From a bacterium (GTDB lineage Bacteria > Acidobacteriota > Blastocatellia > Pyrinomonadales > Pyrinomonadaceae): a DNA stretch of 5,816 nt. The translations under genes and the position numbers were made by a program. Under the pieces are notes generated by a model that ran no database searches, had not been told where the DNA came from, and saw only the letters and a list, made by a program, of their open reading frames with translations. Positions 1-5,694 of the stretch are shown here, one piece after another; position 1 is the stretch's first letter, and every line of letters starts with the position of its first letter. The DNA is taken from contig JAQSDP010000140.1 of assembly GCA_029945985.1 (NCBI GenBank), positions 1-5,816 on the forward strand, written 5' to 3'.

Positions 1-992
1 GCTTCCTGAAAACGCTTCGCGCGGGCGAGAACGGCCCTGAAATAGGGGCGAGCGTTCCGCTGCTCTGCCGGCGAAAACTTCTTCTCAAAATCCTTATCCT
101 TCCATATTGCCCAGTCGTAGTCTTCCCAGACGTTCGGGTCGTAAATGTCTATCTTTAAGGGTTTTAGCTCCTCGTCATACGCAAGCATCGAGCGTTCGTG
201 AGGCAGGAGCTGAAAAACCGACGGAATCGTAAACAGATCGAACCGTGACAAATCCTGTACGAATGGCAGGTTGATACCGCTGCGGATATAAGAGATGCCC
301 TCAAGCAAGGACTTAAAAGAAAGCAACGAGCCTTCATTTGGCGTTCCGACGAGGAAGATCTTATCGAGATGTCTCGCACCGGCCCATGTGGGACGCGGCT
401 TTCCTGCCGGGATGTCCGCATTTCCGTACATTGCCGCATATCTCGATATAAGTCCGCCCATCGAATGAGCAAGAACGTTGAACTTCAGATTGGGCTTACC
501 GAGTCGTCGTTTTAGCGTCTCGATCCGCCTGATCAACAACCGTGCGTTTTCGACATTGTCCCGTCGCCAGTCGTACGAGAAAACGAAGAATGTGTCCGTA
601 GCGTCTGCTTTTGTGGCGGTTGCCCACTTTGCTTCGCGATATCCGCCCGTCGTTTGCAGAGATTGGATCAGATTCGCATAGATCTCGATCTCGGGAAGGA
701 TCCGTGAAAGCCTTACCTCGCGAATGATGTCGCCTGCGATCAAATTGTCTGAATTGCGGGCGATATTTGCCGACATCGGCAGCCGTACGTCATCGTCCTT
801 GGCTCGCGACCGCTTAAACCAGGCGGTCTCGCCGGTTGTTCGGTTGATCAGCTCGGAGCCGGTTATTCCAGGGATGACGATGATCGGATCTTTACCCGTC
901 GGCGGAGCGGGATCGGGTGTTTGCGGAAGCGCCGTATGAGCAAATGCTGCTAAACAAAGGAGGATCAGGCCGAGAGATGGACGGAAATTCAT
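1..992 (-). CDS. Secreted LCAT-family lipase/acyltransferase (alpha/beta hydrolase), C-terminus outside window
   Basis: The visible 330 residues begin with a Sec signal peptide (hydrophobic residues about 7-19, likely cleavage near residue 21), so the enzyme should act outside the cytoplasm. Residues 37-48 (IIVIPGITGSEL) resemble the first strand and oxyanion region of lecithin:cholesterol acyltransferase (LCAT) family enzymes. FSYDWR at 138-143 is a typical LCAT/PDAT motif. LAHSMGG at 174-180 is the nucleophile elbow, with Ser177 the predicted catalytic serine. VGTPNEGS at 215-222 is the strand that follows it in this fold. The catalytic Asp and His should lie beyond the left edge and cannot be checked. 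An in-frame ATG two codons upstream (position 998) is an equally possible start; neither has a clear Shine-Dalgarno sequence. The start is about 50 bp after the glycosyltransferase stop, so co-transcription is likely. The family hydrolyses or transfers acyl chains of lipids; the actual substrate is unknown. A PGAP1-like or general esterase role is the alternative. Confidence 0.82.
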   Translation of the reverse strand, partial: MNFRPSLGLILLCLAAFAHTALPQTPDPAPPTGKDPIIVIPGITGSELINRTTGETAWFKRSRAKDDDVRLPMSANIARNSDNLIAGDIIREVRLSRILPEIEIYANLIQSLQTTGGYREAKWATATKADATDTFFVFSYDWRRDNVENARLLIRRIETLKRRLGKPNLKFNVLAHSMGGLISRYAAMYGNADIPAGKPRPTWAGARHLDKIFLVGTPNEGSLLSFKSLLEGISYIRSGINLPFVQDLSRFDLFTIPSVFQLLPHERSMLAYDEELKPLKIDIYDPNVWEDYDWAIWKDKDFEKKFSPAEQRNARPYFRAVLARAKRFQE

Positions 993-1043
993 GCGCATAC
1001 TGCCACTTACGATGCTCGAAACCTGATTTTACCACCATTTATC

Positions 1044-2309
1044 TCACTTGAGGCGTTCTGTTTCGGTCGCAGAGATGAGCCGATAGCGGATGCCGCGCCA
1101 GTTTATGGTGCGGCTGACGAGGGCGGAAATGCAGTTCCAGAGGAATAGCGGGGGCGCCAAAAGCCAGAGAGTGATCTGCGGTAAGAATTGGCGGGAAGCC
1201 GTTGGAATTATTAGACTTACCGCCCGTAGCCTTAGCCATGCCTTGCCTATGCTGAGTGCGGAAACGATCGCAAGAGTCGCGATCGCCGACCAGACTAGCC
1301 AACTGTTCGACCGGCTCAACAGGATGATCAGAAAAGCCGATAGAATTACACCGCAAAACAGTGCCGAGCCGAAGAATGAAAGTGCCCAAAGTTGAGGTTT
1401 ATAGACGCGAGTGATCTTCATTTGTCGGGTCGTGAATTCGAAAAGCTCCTTGATCGTGCAGTTTCCCATCGACGGCGTCAGTGCCTGCGGAACAAACACG
1501 ATCTCGAGAGCCGCGTCTTTCATCGCACGGGTGACCGTGAAATCATCCGACAGCGTGCCTTTCAGGCGTTCGCTTAAGTTCAATCCTTCCCACGTTTGAC
1601 GACGAACTGCCGTAGAGCCGCCCCAGCAGAAGTTGCTCGCGGTGTTAGGGCCGAGAGCTGAAGCGATCGACGCGTTCCACGCGGATCGGAGCTCGCTTGC
1701 AAAGGTCGGATTGGTCGACAGAAACCAACGATACCCGGTCGCGGCACCTACGTTGGGGGGTTCGAGGGGGGCCACTAGCTCCCTCAGCCACTGTTTCTGC
1801 GGCCGCGCGTCTGAATCGACGAACACCAAGACTTGCGATCGCGGGTTGGCGTGGGCGACGGCTGTGCGTATATTTTCGACCTTTTGGCTGCAATCAACGG
1901 CCGTGGGAGCGATAACCAACTTGTTTTTAAGGCGGGAGCCGTCGTTCAAAATTGCTCGTATTGGCTCGACGGCAGGATCGCTTTCGTTATCGACAACGAA
2001 GATCAATTCATATTCGGGATAGTTGAGTTTTAGCAGGGCCGAGAGGTTCTCCCGAAGTCCTTCGTCGAGGCCTTTGCAGGGGACGATAACGGTCGCAAAG
2101 GGCAGGAACGAACTTGGAGGTGTCGCGAGTTGCTGTCGAAAGAACGCTAGGTACGCGACGCCGCCGAGGAACGAGCGAAAGCTCAAATAGACGAGGAGCC
2201 CGGAGAAAAAGAGGAACAGGAAAAGCACGAACGGCAATTGTAGCTCAAAAGTGGTGCAAACCAGTTGTACGCGCTGCACCGCGCTTTTTGACGGCTGATT
2301 TTTCTGCAT
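1044..2309 (-). CDS. Membrane glycosyltransferase, ceramide glucosyltransferase-like (GT2/GT21)
   Basis: This predicted inner-membrane enzyme would transfer a sugar from a nucleotide-sugar to a lipid acceptor. With the start at ATG 2309 it has 421 residues. One membrane segment lies near residues 25-45, then a cytoplasmic GT-A domain, then about three hydrophobic segments in the last 110 residues. The domain opens with VIVPCKGLDEGL (74-85), much like the opening of ceramide glucosyltransferases. Acidic motifs follow in order: VVDNESDPA (105-113), FVDSDARP (163-170) and LSDDF (253-257), matching D1, D2 and D3 of GT21 enzymes. The usual (Q/R)XXRW motif appears as RQMKI (295-299), so its last two residues differ. 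The frame stays open to a TTG at 2417, but that extension is arginine-rich and unconvincing. No start has a good Shine-Dalgarno, so the start is uncertain. It follows waaA closely and probably shares its transcript. A hopanoid-associated glycosyltransferase (HpnI-like) is an alternative name. Confidence 0.85.
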   Translation of the reverse strand: MQKNQPSKSAVQRVQLVCTTFELQLPFVLFLFLFFSGLLVYLSFRSFLGGVAYLAFFRQQLATPPSSFLPFATVIVPCKGLDEGLRENLSALLKLNYPEYELIFVVDNESDPAVEPIRAILNDGSRLKNKLVIAPTAVDCSQKVENIRTAVAHANPRSQVLVFVDSDARPQKQWLRELVAPLEPPNVGAATGYRWFLSTNPTFASELRSAWNASIASALGPNTASNFCWGGSTAVRRQTWEGLNLSERLKGTLSDDFTVTRAMKDAALEIVFVPQALTPSMGNCTIKELFEFTTRQMKITRVYKPQLWALSFFGSALFCGVILSAFLIILLSRSNSWLVWSAIATLAIVSALSIGKAWLRLRAVSLIIPTASRQFLPQITLWLLAPPLFLWNCISALVSRTINWRGIRYRLISATETERLK

Positions 2310-2445
2310 CGCGGCTGGGCCGTACCCGCGATCACGCATCTCGCACACGTCACGGAGCACGCCCGGATGCCTGCTATCATACCCGCGAGAATTCCGCCGA
2401 TAACGGATTCTCGGCAAGGTTCTTCGAGCAGCTTCCAGCCGTCAC
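2310..2445 (-). other. Unassigned stretch between waaA stop and the preferred glycosyltransferase start
   Basis: These 136 bases are either a 5' extension of the glycosyltransferase (TTG start at 2417, ATG at 2339) or an untranslated spacer. Translation in the glycosyltransferase frame is rich in Arg and Gly and has no membrane or domain character. A second frame is rich in Cys and Arg. Neither looks like a normal protein. An imperfect hairpin sits at 2386-2413: arms CGAGAAT/ATTCTCG with an inner CCG/CGG pair around a 4-base loop. I see no recognisable RNA gene. Confidence 0.4.
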
Positions 2446-3759
2446 TTAGATCAGCTTACGGAGTTCGTTGGTTGTTTGGTTAGTAGCTCCTCGATTTGCT
2501 TTCATTACGGCTTGCGCGTTTCGGGCGAGTTCACGACGGCGGGTTGGGTCTTCGAGAAGGTCTGAAAGCTGATCGAACAGTTCGTCGACTATTTTTTCAG
2601 GAGCGAGTTCCGGTAGTTGGATCAGTGCCCGGTTGGCGTGAAAGGTGGTGATGGCGTCGGCAAAGTTTTGGGTGTGGTGGCCGGTGATGATGGCGGCCCC
2701 GGCGGCTGCGGGTTCGAGGATGCTCTGGCCGCCATGGGGGATGAGCGATCCACCGACGAAGACGATTTCGGCCAGCGGGTATATTGAGCGGAGTTCGCCG
2801 ATCGTATCCAAGAGCACGATGTCCGCGATGGTGTTCTCGGTTTCGGCGGTCGAGCGTCGGACGAACGAGTATGGCCGCCATTCGTTTGTGGGATCGGTTC
2901 GGAACTCGGCGATGAGTTTCGCGACCGCGTCGAAGCGTTCCGGATGCCGCGGGGCGATAACGAGTCGAGGCGCTGGTTTCGCTCCGCTGGCAGCGGAGCA
3001 GAAAGCTTCGAGTATCCACCGCTCTTCCGGATCGTGCGTACTTGCCGCTACGATCAGCGGACGCTTTCCGTCAAATCCGAATCGATCGCGCAACGTTTCG
3101 GTAGTTACCGTGTCAGCTTCGGTGGTGCCGACATCGAATTTGAGATTTCCAGTGACGATGGTTTTTGCGGAGGGCATGCCGAGGGAAATCAGGCGATCTG
3201 CATCGTTGGAGCCTTGCATCAGGGCGAGGTCGATGTCCTGGAGGACGCGGGAGATGAATGGGCCTACTTGTTTGTAGCGAGAAGCGGATCTTTCCGATAG
3301 CCGGCCGTTTACGATCGCGATCTTGGCTCCGCTGGCTTTTGCCTCGCGGATAAATCGGGGCCAGATCTCGGTTTCCATTAGAAGCACGAGCGAAGGTTTG
3401 AAACGGGTCAGAGCTTTTCGGACGGCGAATTTAAAGTCGAAAGGGAAGTAGACGACGGCGTCGGCTTTATCTTTGAAAATGTTTTGCGCGAGTTCTTGTC
3501 CTGTCTTGGTTGTAGTCGACACGACGAGGCGGTGAGCTGGAAAAGTTTCTCTTAGTTCGTCGACTAGGGGACGAGCGGCGTATGTTTCGCCGACGGAAAC
3601 GCAATGAAGCCAGATGACCTTTCGTCCGTCGTGTTTGAATTCGGGGTAGTTGCCGAGGCGTTCTTTGAATCCCGATGCGTACTTTTCCCGCCGCATTAGA
3701 AACGCGGGAAGCATGATTAGAAACCCGATCGCGAGCAGGAATGAATAGAGAAGATACAT
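2446..3759 (-). CDS. waaA: 3-deoxy-D-manno-octulosonic acid (Kdo) transferase
   Basis: WaaA (KdtA, GT30) transfers Kdo from CMP-Kdo to the lipid A precursor at the cytoplasmic face of the inner membrane, joining lipid A to the LPS core. The protein has 437 residues, close to the usual length, and appears complete. An N-terminal hydrophobic anchor covers residues 1-21, followed by a basic stretch, as in E. coli. WLHCVSVGE (50-58) holds the family's conserved Glu58, the likely catalytic base. METEIWPRFI (128-137) and IVNGRLSERS (149-158) are hallmark N-domain motifs. In the C-terminal domain, VAASTHDPEE (237-246), APRHPERF (269-276) and FVGGSLIPHGGQSILEPAA (334-352) form the nucleotide-sugar site. 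The ATG at 3759 places the anchor correctly, yet no Shine-Dalgarno precedes it: a repeat hairpin ends 7 bases upstream. efp lies upstream on the same strand and a glycosyltransferase downstream. Mono- or multifunctionality (how many Kdo residues are added) cannot be read from sequence. Confidence 0.97.
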   Translation of the reverse strand: MYLLYSFLLAIGFLIMLPAFLMRREKYASGFKERLGNYPEFKHDGRKVIWLHCVSVGETYAARPLVDELRETFPAHRLVVSTTTKTGQELAQNIFKDKADAVVYFPFDFKFAVRKALTRFKPSLVLLMETEIWPRFIREAKASGAKIAIVNGRLSERSASRYKQVGPFISRVLQDIDLALMQGSNDADRLISLGMPSAKTIVTGNLKFDVGTTEADTVTTETLRDRFGFDGKRPLIVAASTHDPEERWILEAFCSAASGAKPAPRLVIAPRHPERFDAVAKLIAEFRTDPTNEWRPYSFVRRSTAETENTIADIVLLDTIGELRSIYPLAEIVFVGGSLIPHGGQSILEPAAAGAAIITGHHTQNFADAITTFHANRALIQLPELAPEKIVDELFDQLSDLLEDPTRRRELARNAQAVMKANRGATNQTTNELRKLI

Positions 3760-3766
3760 TCAATTG

Positions 3767-3786
3767 CCGTTGGCTGAAGCCAACGG
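3767..3786 (+). repeat. Hairpin A of copy 1
   Basis: Perfect 8-bp arms CCGTTGGC/GCCAACGG enclose the loop TGAA. On the minus strand it is followed by CAATTGA and then the waaA ATG, so in the transcript it lies where a ribosome-binding site is expected. Confidence 0.85.
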
Positions 3787-3807
3787 GTTGAGAACAGCAT
3801 AATCATT

Positions 3808-3852
3808 TAAGGGCCTTAGCTCCAACGCAAGGCGTTGGAGCTAAGGCCCTTA
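3808..3852. repeat. Central 21-bp-arm hairpin of copy 1
   Basis: Perfect 21-bp arms (3808-3828 and 3832-3852) enclose a 3-base loop, AAG on the plus strand. The outer part pairs GGGCCTTAGC with GCTAAGGCCC. It is strong enough to impede transcription or protect RNA ends. On the minus strand, the direction of the genes, it is followed by AAATGATT and not a T-run, so it is not a standard intrinsic terminator for efp. Confidence 0.85.
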
Positions 3853-3867
3853 TTTTATATTGACTGC

Positions 3868-3887
3868 CCGTTGGCTGAAGCCAACGG
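3868..3887 (+). repeat. Hairpin C of copy 1
   Basis: Same 20-base sequence as hairpin A (arms CCGTTGGC/GCCAACGG, loop TGAA), but its CAATTT tail lies on the right, so the two face outward. It sits about 20 bp beyond the efp stop codon. Confidence 0.85.
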
Positions 3888-3905
3888 CAATTTAAAGACA
3901 GCCAA

Positions 3906-4469
3906 CTATTTAACCCGTTCCATATACTTCGATTCGGTCGGGTTGACGCGGATCTTTTCGCCTTCGGCGATGAAGGGCGGGACCATTAGTGTAACGCCGT
4001 TCTCGAGGGTCGCGGGCTTGTTGGAGTTAGATGCTGTCGCGCCTTTTAGCTGCGGTTCGGTCGTGGCGACAGTGAGTTCCATTGTGGCGGGAAGCGCTAC
4101 GCCGATCGGCGTGCCGTTGTAGAATTCGACCTCGATCTTTAGTCCGGGCATCAGCCACTGTGCGGCGTCGAGAAGTTCCTCTTCCGTCAGCGCGACCTGT
4201 TCGTAGGTCTCCGTGTTCATGAAGTGGTGGTGCGAGCCGTCGGAGTAGAGATACTCCATCTTGTGCTGCTCAAGCGTGATGCGCTCAAGTGTGTCGTTAG
4301 ACCGAAAGCGGTATTCGAACGAGTTGCCCGTGAGCAGATTGCGAAGGCGCGCCTGAACCATCGCGCGGAGGTTGCCGGGCGTGTGGTGGTGAAATTCCAT
4401 CACCTTGACAGGGCTCCCCTCGTGAAGGAACACCATGCCCTTTCTCATATCATTTGCCGAAATTGCCAT
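3906..4469 (-). CDS. efp: Translation elongation factor P
   Basis: EF-P binds between the ribosomal P and E sites and relieves stalling at polyproline stretches. The protein has 187 residues, the normal length, with three beta-barrel domains: an N-terminal KOW-like domain (about 3-60), an OB domain (about 68-125) and a C-terminal OB domain (about 130-185). The family signature is present at 151-170 (KPATLENG...VPPFIAEG), and YLYSDG (74-79) and FMNTETYEQ (83-91) match conserved EF-P segments. The loop that contacts the P-site tRNA reads TPGNLRA (30-36). The residue after PG, a lysine in E. coli (Lys34, beta-lysylated) or an arginine in EarP-type EF-P, is Asn33 here, with Arg35 two positions on. 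The ATG at 4469 aligns with the E. coli N-terminus; its upstream GGAG is 16 bases away, too far for a normal Shine-Dalgarno. The gene stands 99 bp from the gene before it and may have its own promoter. Confidence 0.97.
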   Translation of the reverse strand: MAISANDMRKGMVFLHEGSPVKVMEFHHHTPGNLRAMVQARLRNLLTGNSFEYRFRSNDTLERITLEQHKMEYLYSDGSHHHFMNTETYEQVALTEEELLDAAQWLMPGLKIEVEFYNGTPIGVALPATMELTVATTEPQLKGATASNSNKPATLENGVTLMVPPFIAEGEKIRVNPTESKYMERVK

Positions 4470-4496
4470 AAAACTTTTCTACTAACTCCGTTGTCA

Positions 4497-4525
4497 AAAA
4501 TAGCGGTGTCAAACAAAAGAGTAAG
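4497..4525 (-). promoter_or_regulatory. Possible efp promoter (weak match)
   Basis: On the minus strand, TATTTT at 4497-4502 could be a -10 box with CTTACT (4520-4525) 17 bases upstream, giving a leader of about 20 bases before the efp ATG. The -35 match is poor. Two TTGACA boxes (4507-4512 and 4492-4497), 15 bp apart, lie in the same AT-rich stretch, but neither has a good -10 at normal spacing. A promoter somewhere here is plausible because the gap is 99 bp; the exact boxes are uncertain. Confidence 0.25.
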
Positions 4526-4547
4526 TTTAGGTTTTGTGCGGGAAGTT

Positions 4548-4561
4548 TGTCTAGCTAGACA
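4548..4561. promoter_or_regulatory. Perfect 14-bp palindrome upstream of efp
   Basis: TGTCTAGCTAGACA is a perfect inverted repeat just after the stop of the small secreted-protein gene and about 80 bp before efp. It could be an operator for a dimeric regulator. As a hairpin its stem is short and no T-run follows, so a terminator is unlikely. A chance palindrome cannot be ruled out. Confidence 0.3.
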
Positions 4562-4568
4562 GATCTCT

Positions 4569-5033
4569 TCAGGGACAACTTGGGAGAACGGTACTTGGTT
4601 TTCCTTTTCGATATTCGATCTTGTCTCGAGTTGGCTTTGGTTTCGGATAAGTTCCACCGGGCGGGATGACCCAGAGTTCGACAAGATGTTCATCTCGAAA
4701 GCCGCCTGAGGCAAATGTGATTCTGCTGGGATCGAATCCTCGCCCCTTGAAGTGGTTGCGAATAAGGTTTGCCCGGATATTAACTTCACCGAATACCGGA
4801 GCGACCAAGTAACTGCGTTGACTCGTATAGTTTATGTACTTTCCTTCGTACAGAACCACCAAACCTGACCCATCCTTGGAGTTGCTGAGTTCCGCAAGGA
4901 ATAAATCCAGGCGACCAATCAGGCCCTCACAGTGCACGTTCCCAAACTCATCAACCAACTTCGGATCGGGTCCCTGTGCCGTCGACTCGATCGATAGTAG
5001 GAGAGAAAGCAAAAGAGGCAAGCCTATCTTCAT
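4569..5033 (-). CDS. Small secreted protein of unknown function, possibly OmpA-like remnant
   Basis: I do not recognise a named family. From the ATG at 5033 the protein has 154 residues, with a Sec signal peptide (hydrophobic residues 4-14, likely cleavage after TAQ at 18-20). This start is preferred because the frame upstream, to 5138, lies inside the preceding gene and would bury the signal peptide. The mature part contains DEFGNVHCEGLIGRLDLF (29-46), a hydrophobic strand GLVVLYEG (57-64), then GEVNIRANLIRNHFKGRGFD (82-101), RITFASGGFRDE (104-115) and VELWVIPPGG (118-127). A helix with Arg, then a G-x-D step, a strand beginning RI and a Gly-rich turn resemble the core of OmpA-type peptidoglycan-binding domains, but I see no full OmpA motif, so this is inference. 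Two cysteines (35, 153) could form a disulfide. It starts 11 bp after the lipoprotein gene stop, so the two are probably co-translated. Base composition is visibly more AT-rich than its neighbours. Confidence 0.72.
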   Translation of the reverse strand: MKIGLPLLLSLLLSIESTAQGPDPKLVDEFGNVHCEGLIGRLDLFLAELSNSKDGSGLVVLYEGKYINYTSQRSYLVAPVFGEVNIRANLIRNHFKGRGFDPSRITFASGGFRDEHLVELWVIPPGGTYPKPKPTRDKIEYRKGKPSTVLPSCP

Positions 5034-5044
5034 CTGCGCGAAGC

Positions 5045-5566
5045 CTATTTCTTGAAGGGAAGCGGGGGCGGTTCTTCGCCTTCCTTTGGGGCAGCCTTGT
5101 TCAGCATTTGGTAGATGCTGACGATCTGATCGATCCACTTTTTTGAATCTGCGTGATCGGGGACTTGCTTGAGCGCCTTTCGGTAGTCGCCGAGGGCGGC
5201 GGCGTATTGGCGGGCTTCGGTTAGGGCGAATCCGCGGTCGAAGTAGGCGTCGGCAACGGCAGTCTTAGCGGCAGCGTCGTCAGGTTTTGCCTTTAGATTC
5301 TTCTCGGCCTCGGCGATCACGCCGTCGAACTTCGCGGTATCGATCGGGTCGCCTCCCTGAGCGAATTTGCCCGGAGCATTCGAATTTGGCGGAGGGGTCG
5401 CTCCCGGCCGCGATTCGGTCGAATGCGCGATCGAATTCTGCTGCATCTGCTCGGACCGCATCGGGCGGTTGGCAGAGCTAACGTTGGCAACCGGAGTCCC
5501 GCTCGGGGCGGTGTTGTTGCAGGCGATTGAAAGGACTAAGAGTGTAAAAATCGAAGCGGTTTTCAT
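5045..5566 (-). CDS. Predicted lipoprotein with TPR-like helical domain
   Basis: The 173-residue protein starts with a short basic and hydrophobic signal (MKTASIFTLLVLSIAC). Cys16 is a plausible lipidation site, although the -3 residue is Ser, not the usual Leu. Residues 17-75 are rich in Pro, Ser, Asn and Gln and look like a disordered linker. Residues 76-155 are helical, with TPR-like spacing: AVADAYFDRGFALTEARQY (103-121), then AALGDYRKALKQVPDHADSKKW (123-144). This gives roughly one and a half to two tetratricopeptide repeats, which normally mediate protein contacts. The tail is Glu/Pro-rich and ends in KK. Its partner may be the secreted protein encoded 11 bp downstream, but this is only context. 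The ATG at 5566 is the one that gives the signal peptide. A repeat-element hairpin ends 12 bases upstream, and only a weak AAAG sits before the start. Confidence 0.85.
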   Translation of the reverse strand: MKTASIFTLLVLSIACNNTAPSGTPVANVSSANRPMRSEQMQQNSIAHSTESRPGATPPPNSNAPGKFAQGGDPIDTAKFDGVIAEAEKNLKAKPDDAAAKTAVADAYFDRGFALTEARQYAAALGDYRKALKQVPDHADSKKWIDQIVSIYQMLNKAAPKEGEEPPPLPFKK

Positions 5567-5578
5567 GTCTTTAAATTG

Positions 5579-5598
5579 CCACTAGCTTCAGCTAGTGG
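5579..5598 (-). repeat. Hairpin D of copy 2
   Basis: On the minus strand, perfect 8-bp arms CCACTAGC/GCTAGTGG enclose the loop TGAA, followed by CAATTTAAAGAC and then the lipoprotein ATG. Arm length, loop and tail match hairpin C of copy 1, but five of the eight bases in each arm differ. Confidence 0.85.
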
Positions 5599-5618
5599 TT
5601 GATTTCAACAAAGTACCA

Positions 5619-5654
5619 TCGGCTTTAGCCGAAGCAAAAGGTGGGCTAAAGCCC
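5619..5654. repeat. Central inverted repeat of copy 2
   Basis: GGCTTTAGCC (5621-5630) and GGCTAAAGCC (5644-5653) are inverted copies that can form a 10-bp stem with a 13-base loop. Each half is also a small palindrome: TCGGC-TTTA-GCCGA (5619-5632) and GGGC-TAAA-GCCC (5643-5654). It takes the place of the long central hairpin of copy 1, whose outer arms GGGCCTTAGC/GCTAAGGCCC are similar. Confidence 0.8.
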
Positions 5655-5674
5655 CTTGAGTTCTTATTGCCCAA

Positions 5675-5694
5675 CCTCCACCTAAAGGTGGAGG
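5675..5694 (-). repeat. Hairpin G of copy 2
   Basis: Perfect 8-bp arms CCTCCACC/GGTGGAGG enclose the loop TAAA on the plus strand and are followed there by CAATTG. It lies about 15 bp past the stop of the PEP/pyruvate-binding gene. No T-run follows on the minus strand, so it is not a standard terminator. Confidence 0.85.

Larger units (their letters stand above)
3761..3900 (+). repeat. Multi-hairpin intergenic repeat element, copy 1
   Basis: This fills nearly all of the gap between efp and waaA. Reading the plus strand, it starts CAATTGCC and holds a hairpin at 3767-3786, a long central hairpin at 3808-3852 and a third hairpin at 3868-3887. It ends GGCAATTTAAAGACA. The same order of parts, with matching ends, occurs on the minus strand at 5566-5700. 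The GGCAATT ends point outward at both sides, like an inverted pair of REP sequences (a BIME) or a MITE. No reading frame of note lies inside. Mobility by a REP-associated transposase (RAYT) is inference; no transposase is in the window. Confidence 0.75.

Noticed and set aside
2183..2380. Small Cys-rich open frame (65 codons) overlapping the glycosyltransferase start
   Set aside because: The cysteines come from TGC/TGT in an out-of-frame reading, most of it overlaps the glycosyltransferase coding sequence, and there is no ribosome-binding site.
2645..3277. A 210-codon open frame on the plus strand opposite waaA
   Set aside because: It is fully antisense to a complete, strongly conserved waaA and shows no domain or motif of its own.
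3808..3852. Intrinsic terminator for efp
   Set aside because: The stem is long, but no T-run follows on the minus strand, and it matches the central part of a repeat family also found elsewhere in the window.
3761..3900. CRISPR array or tandem repeats
   Set aside because: The units are palindromes arranged as an inverted pair around a central hairpin, without evenly spaced direct repeats and unique spacers.
4224..4709. A 161-codon plus-strand open frame spanning efp and the gap beyond it
   Set aside because: It lies antisense to efp and the secreted-protein gene, with no recognisable features.
5034..5138. Upstream extension of the small secreted-protein gene
   Set aside because: It overlaps the lipoprotein gene and would push the signal peptide 35 residues inward; the ATG at 5033 explains the protein better.
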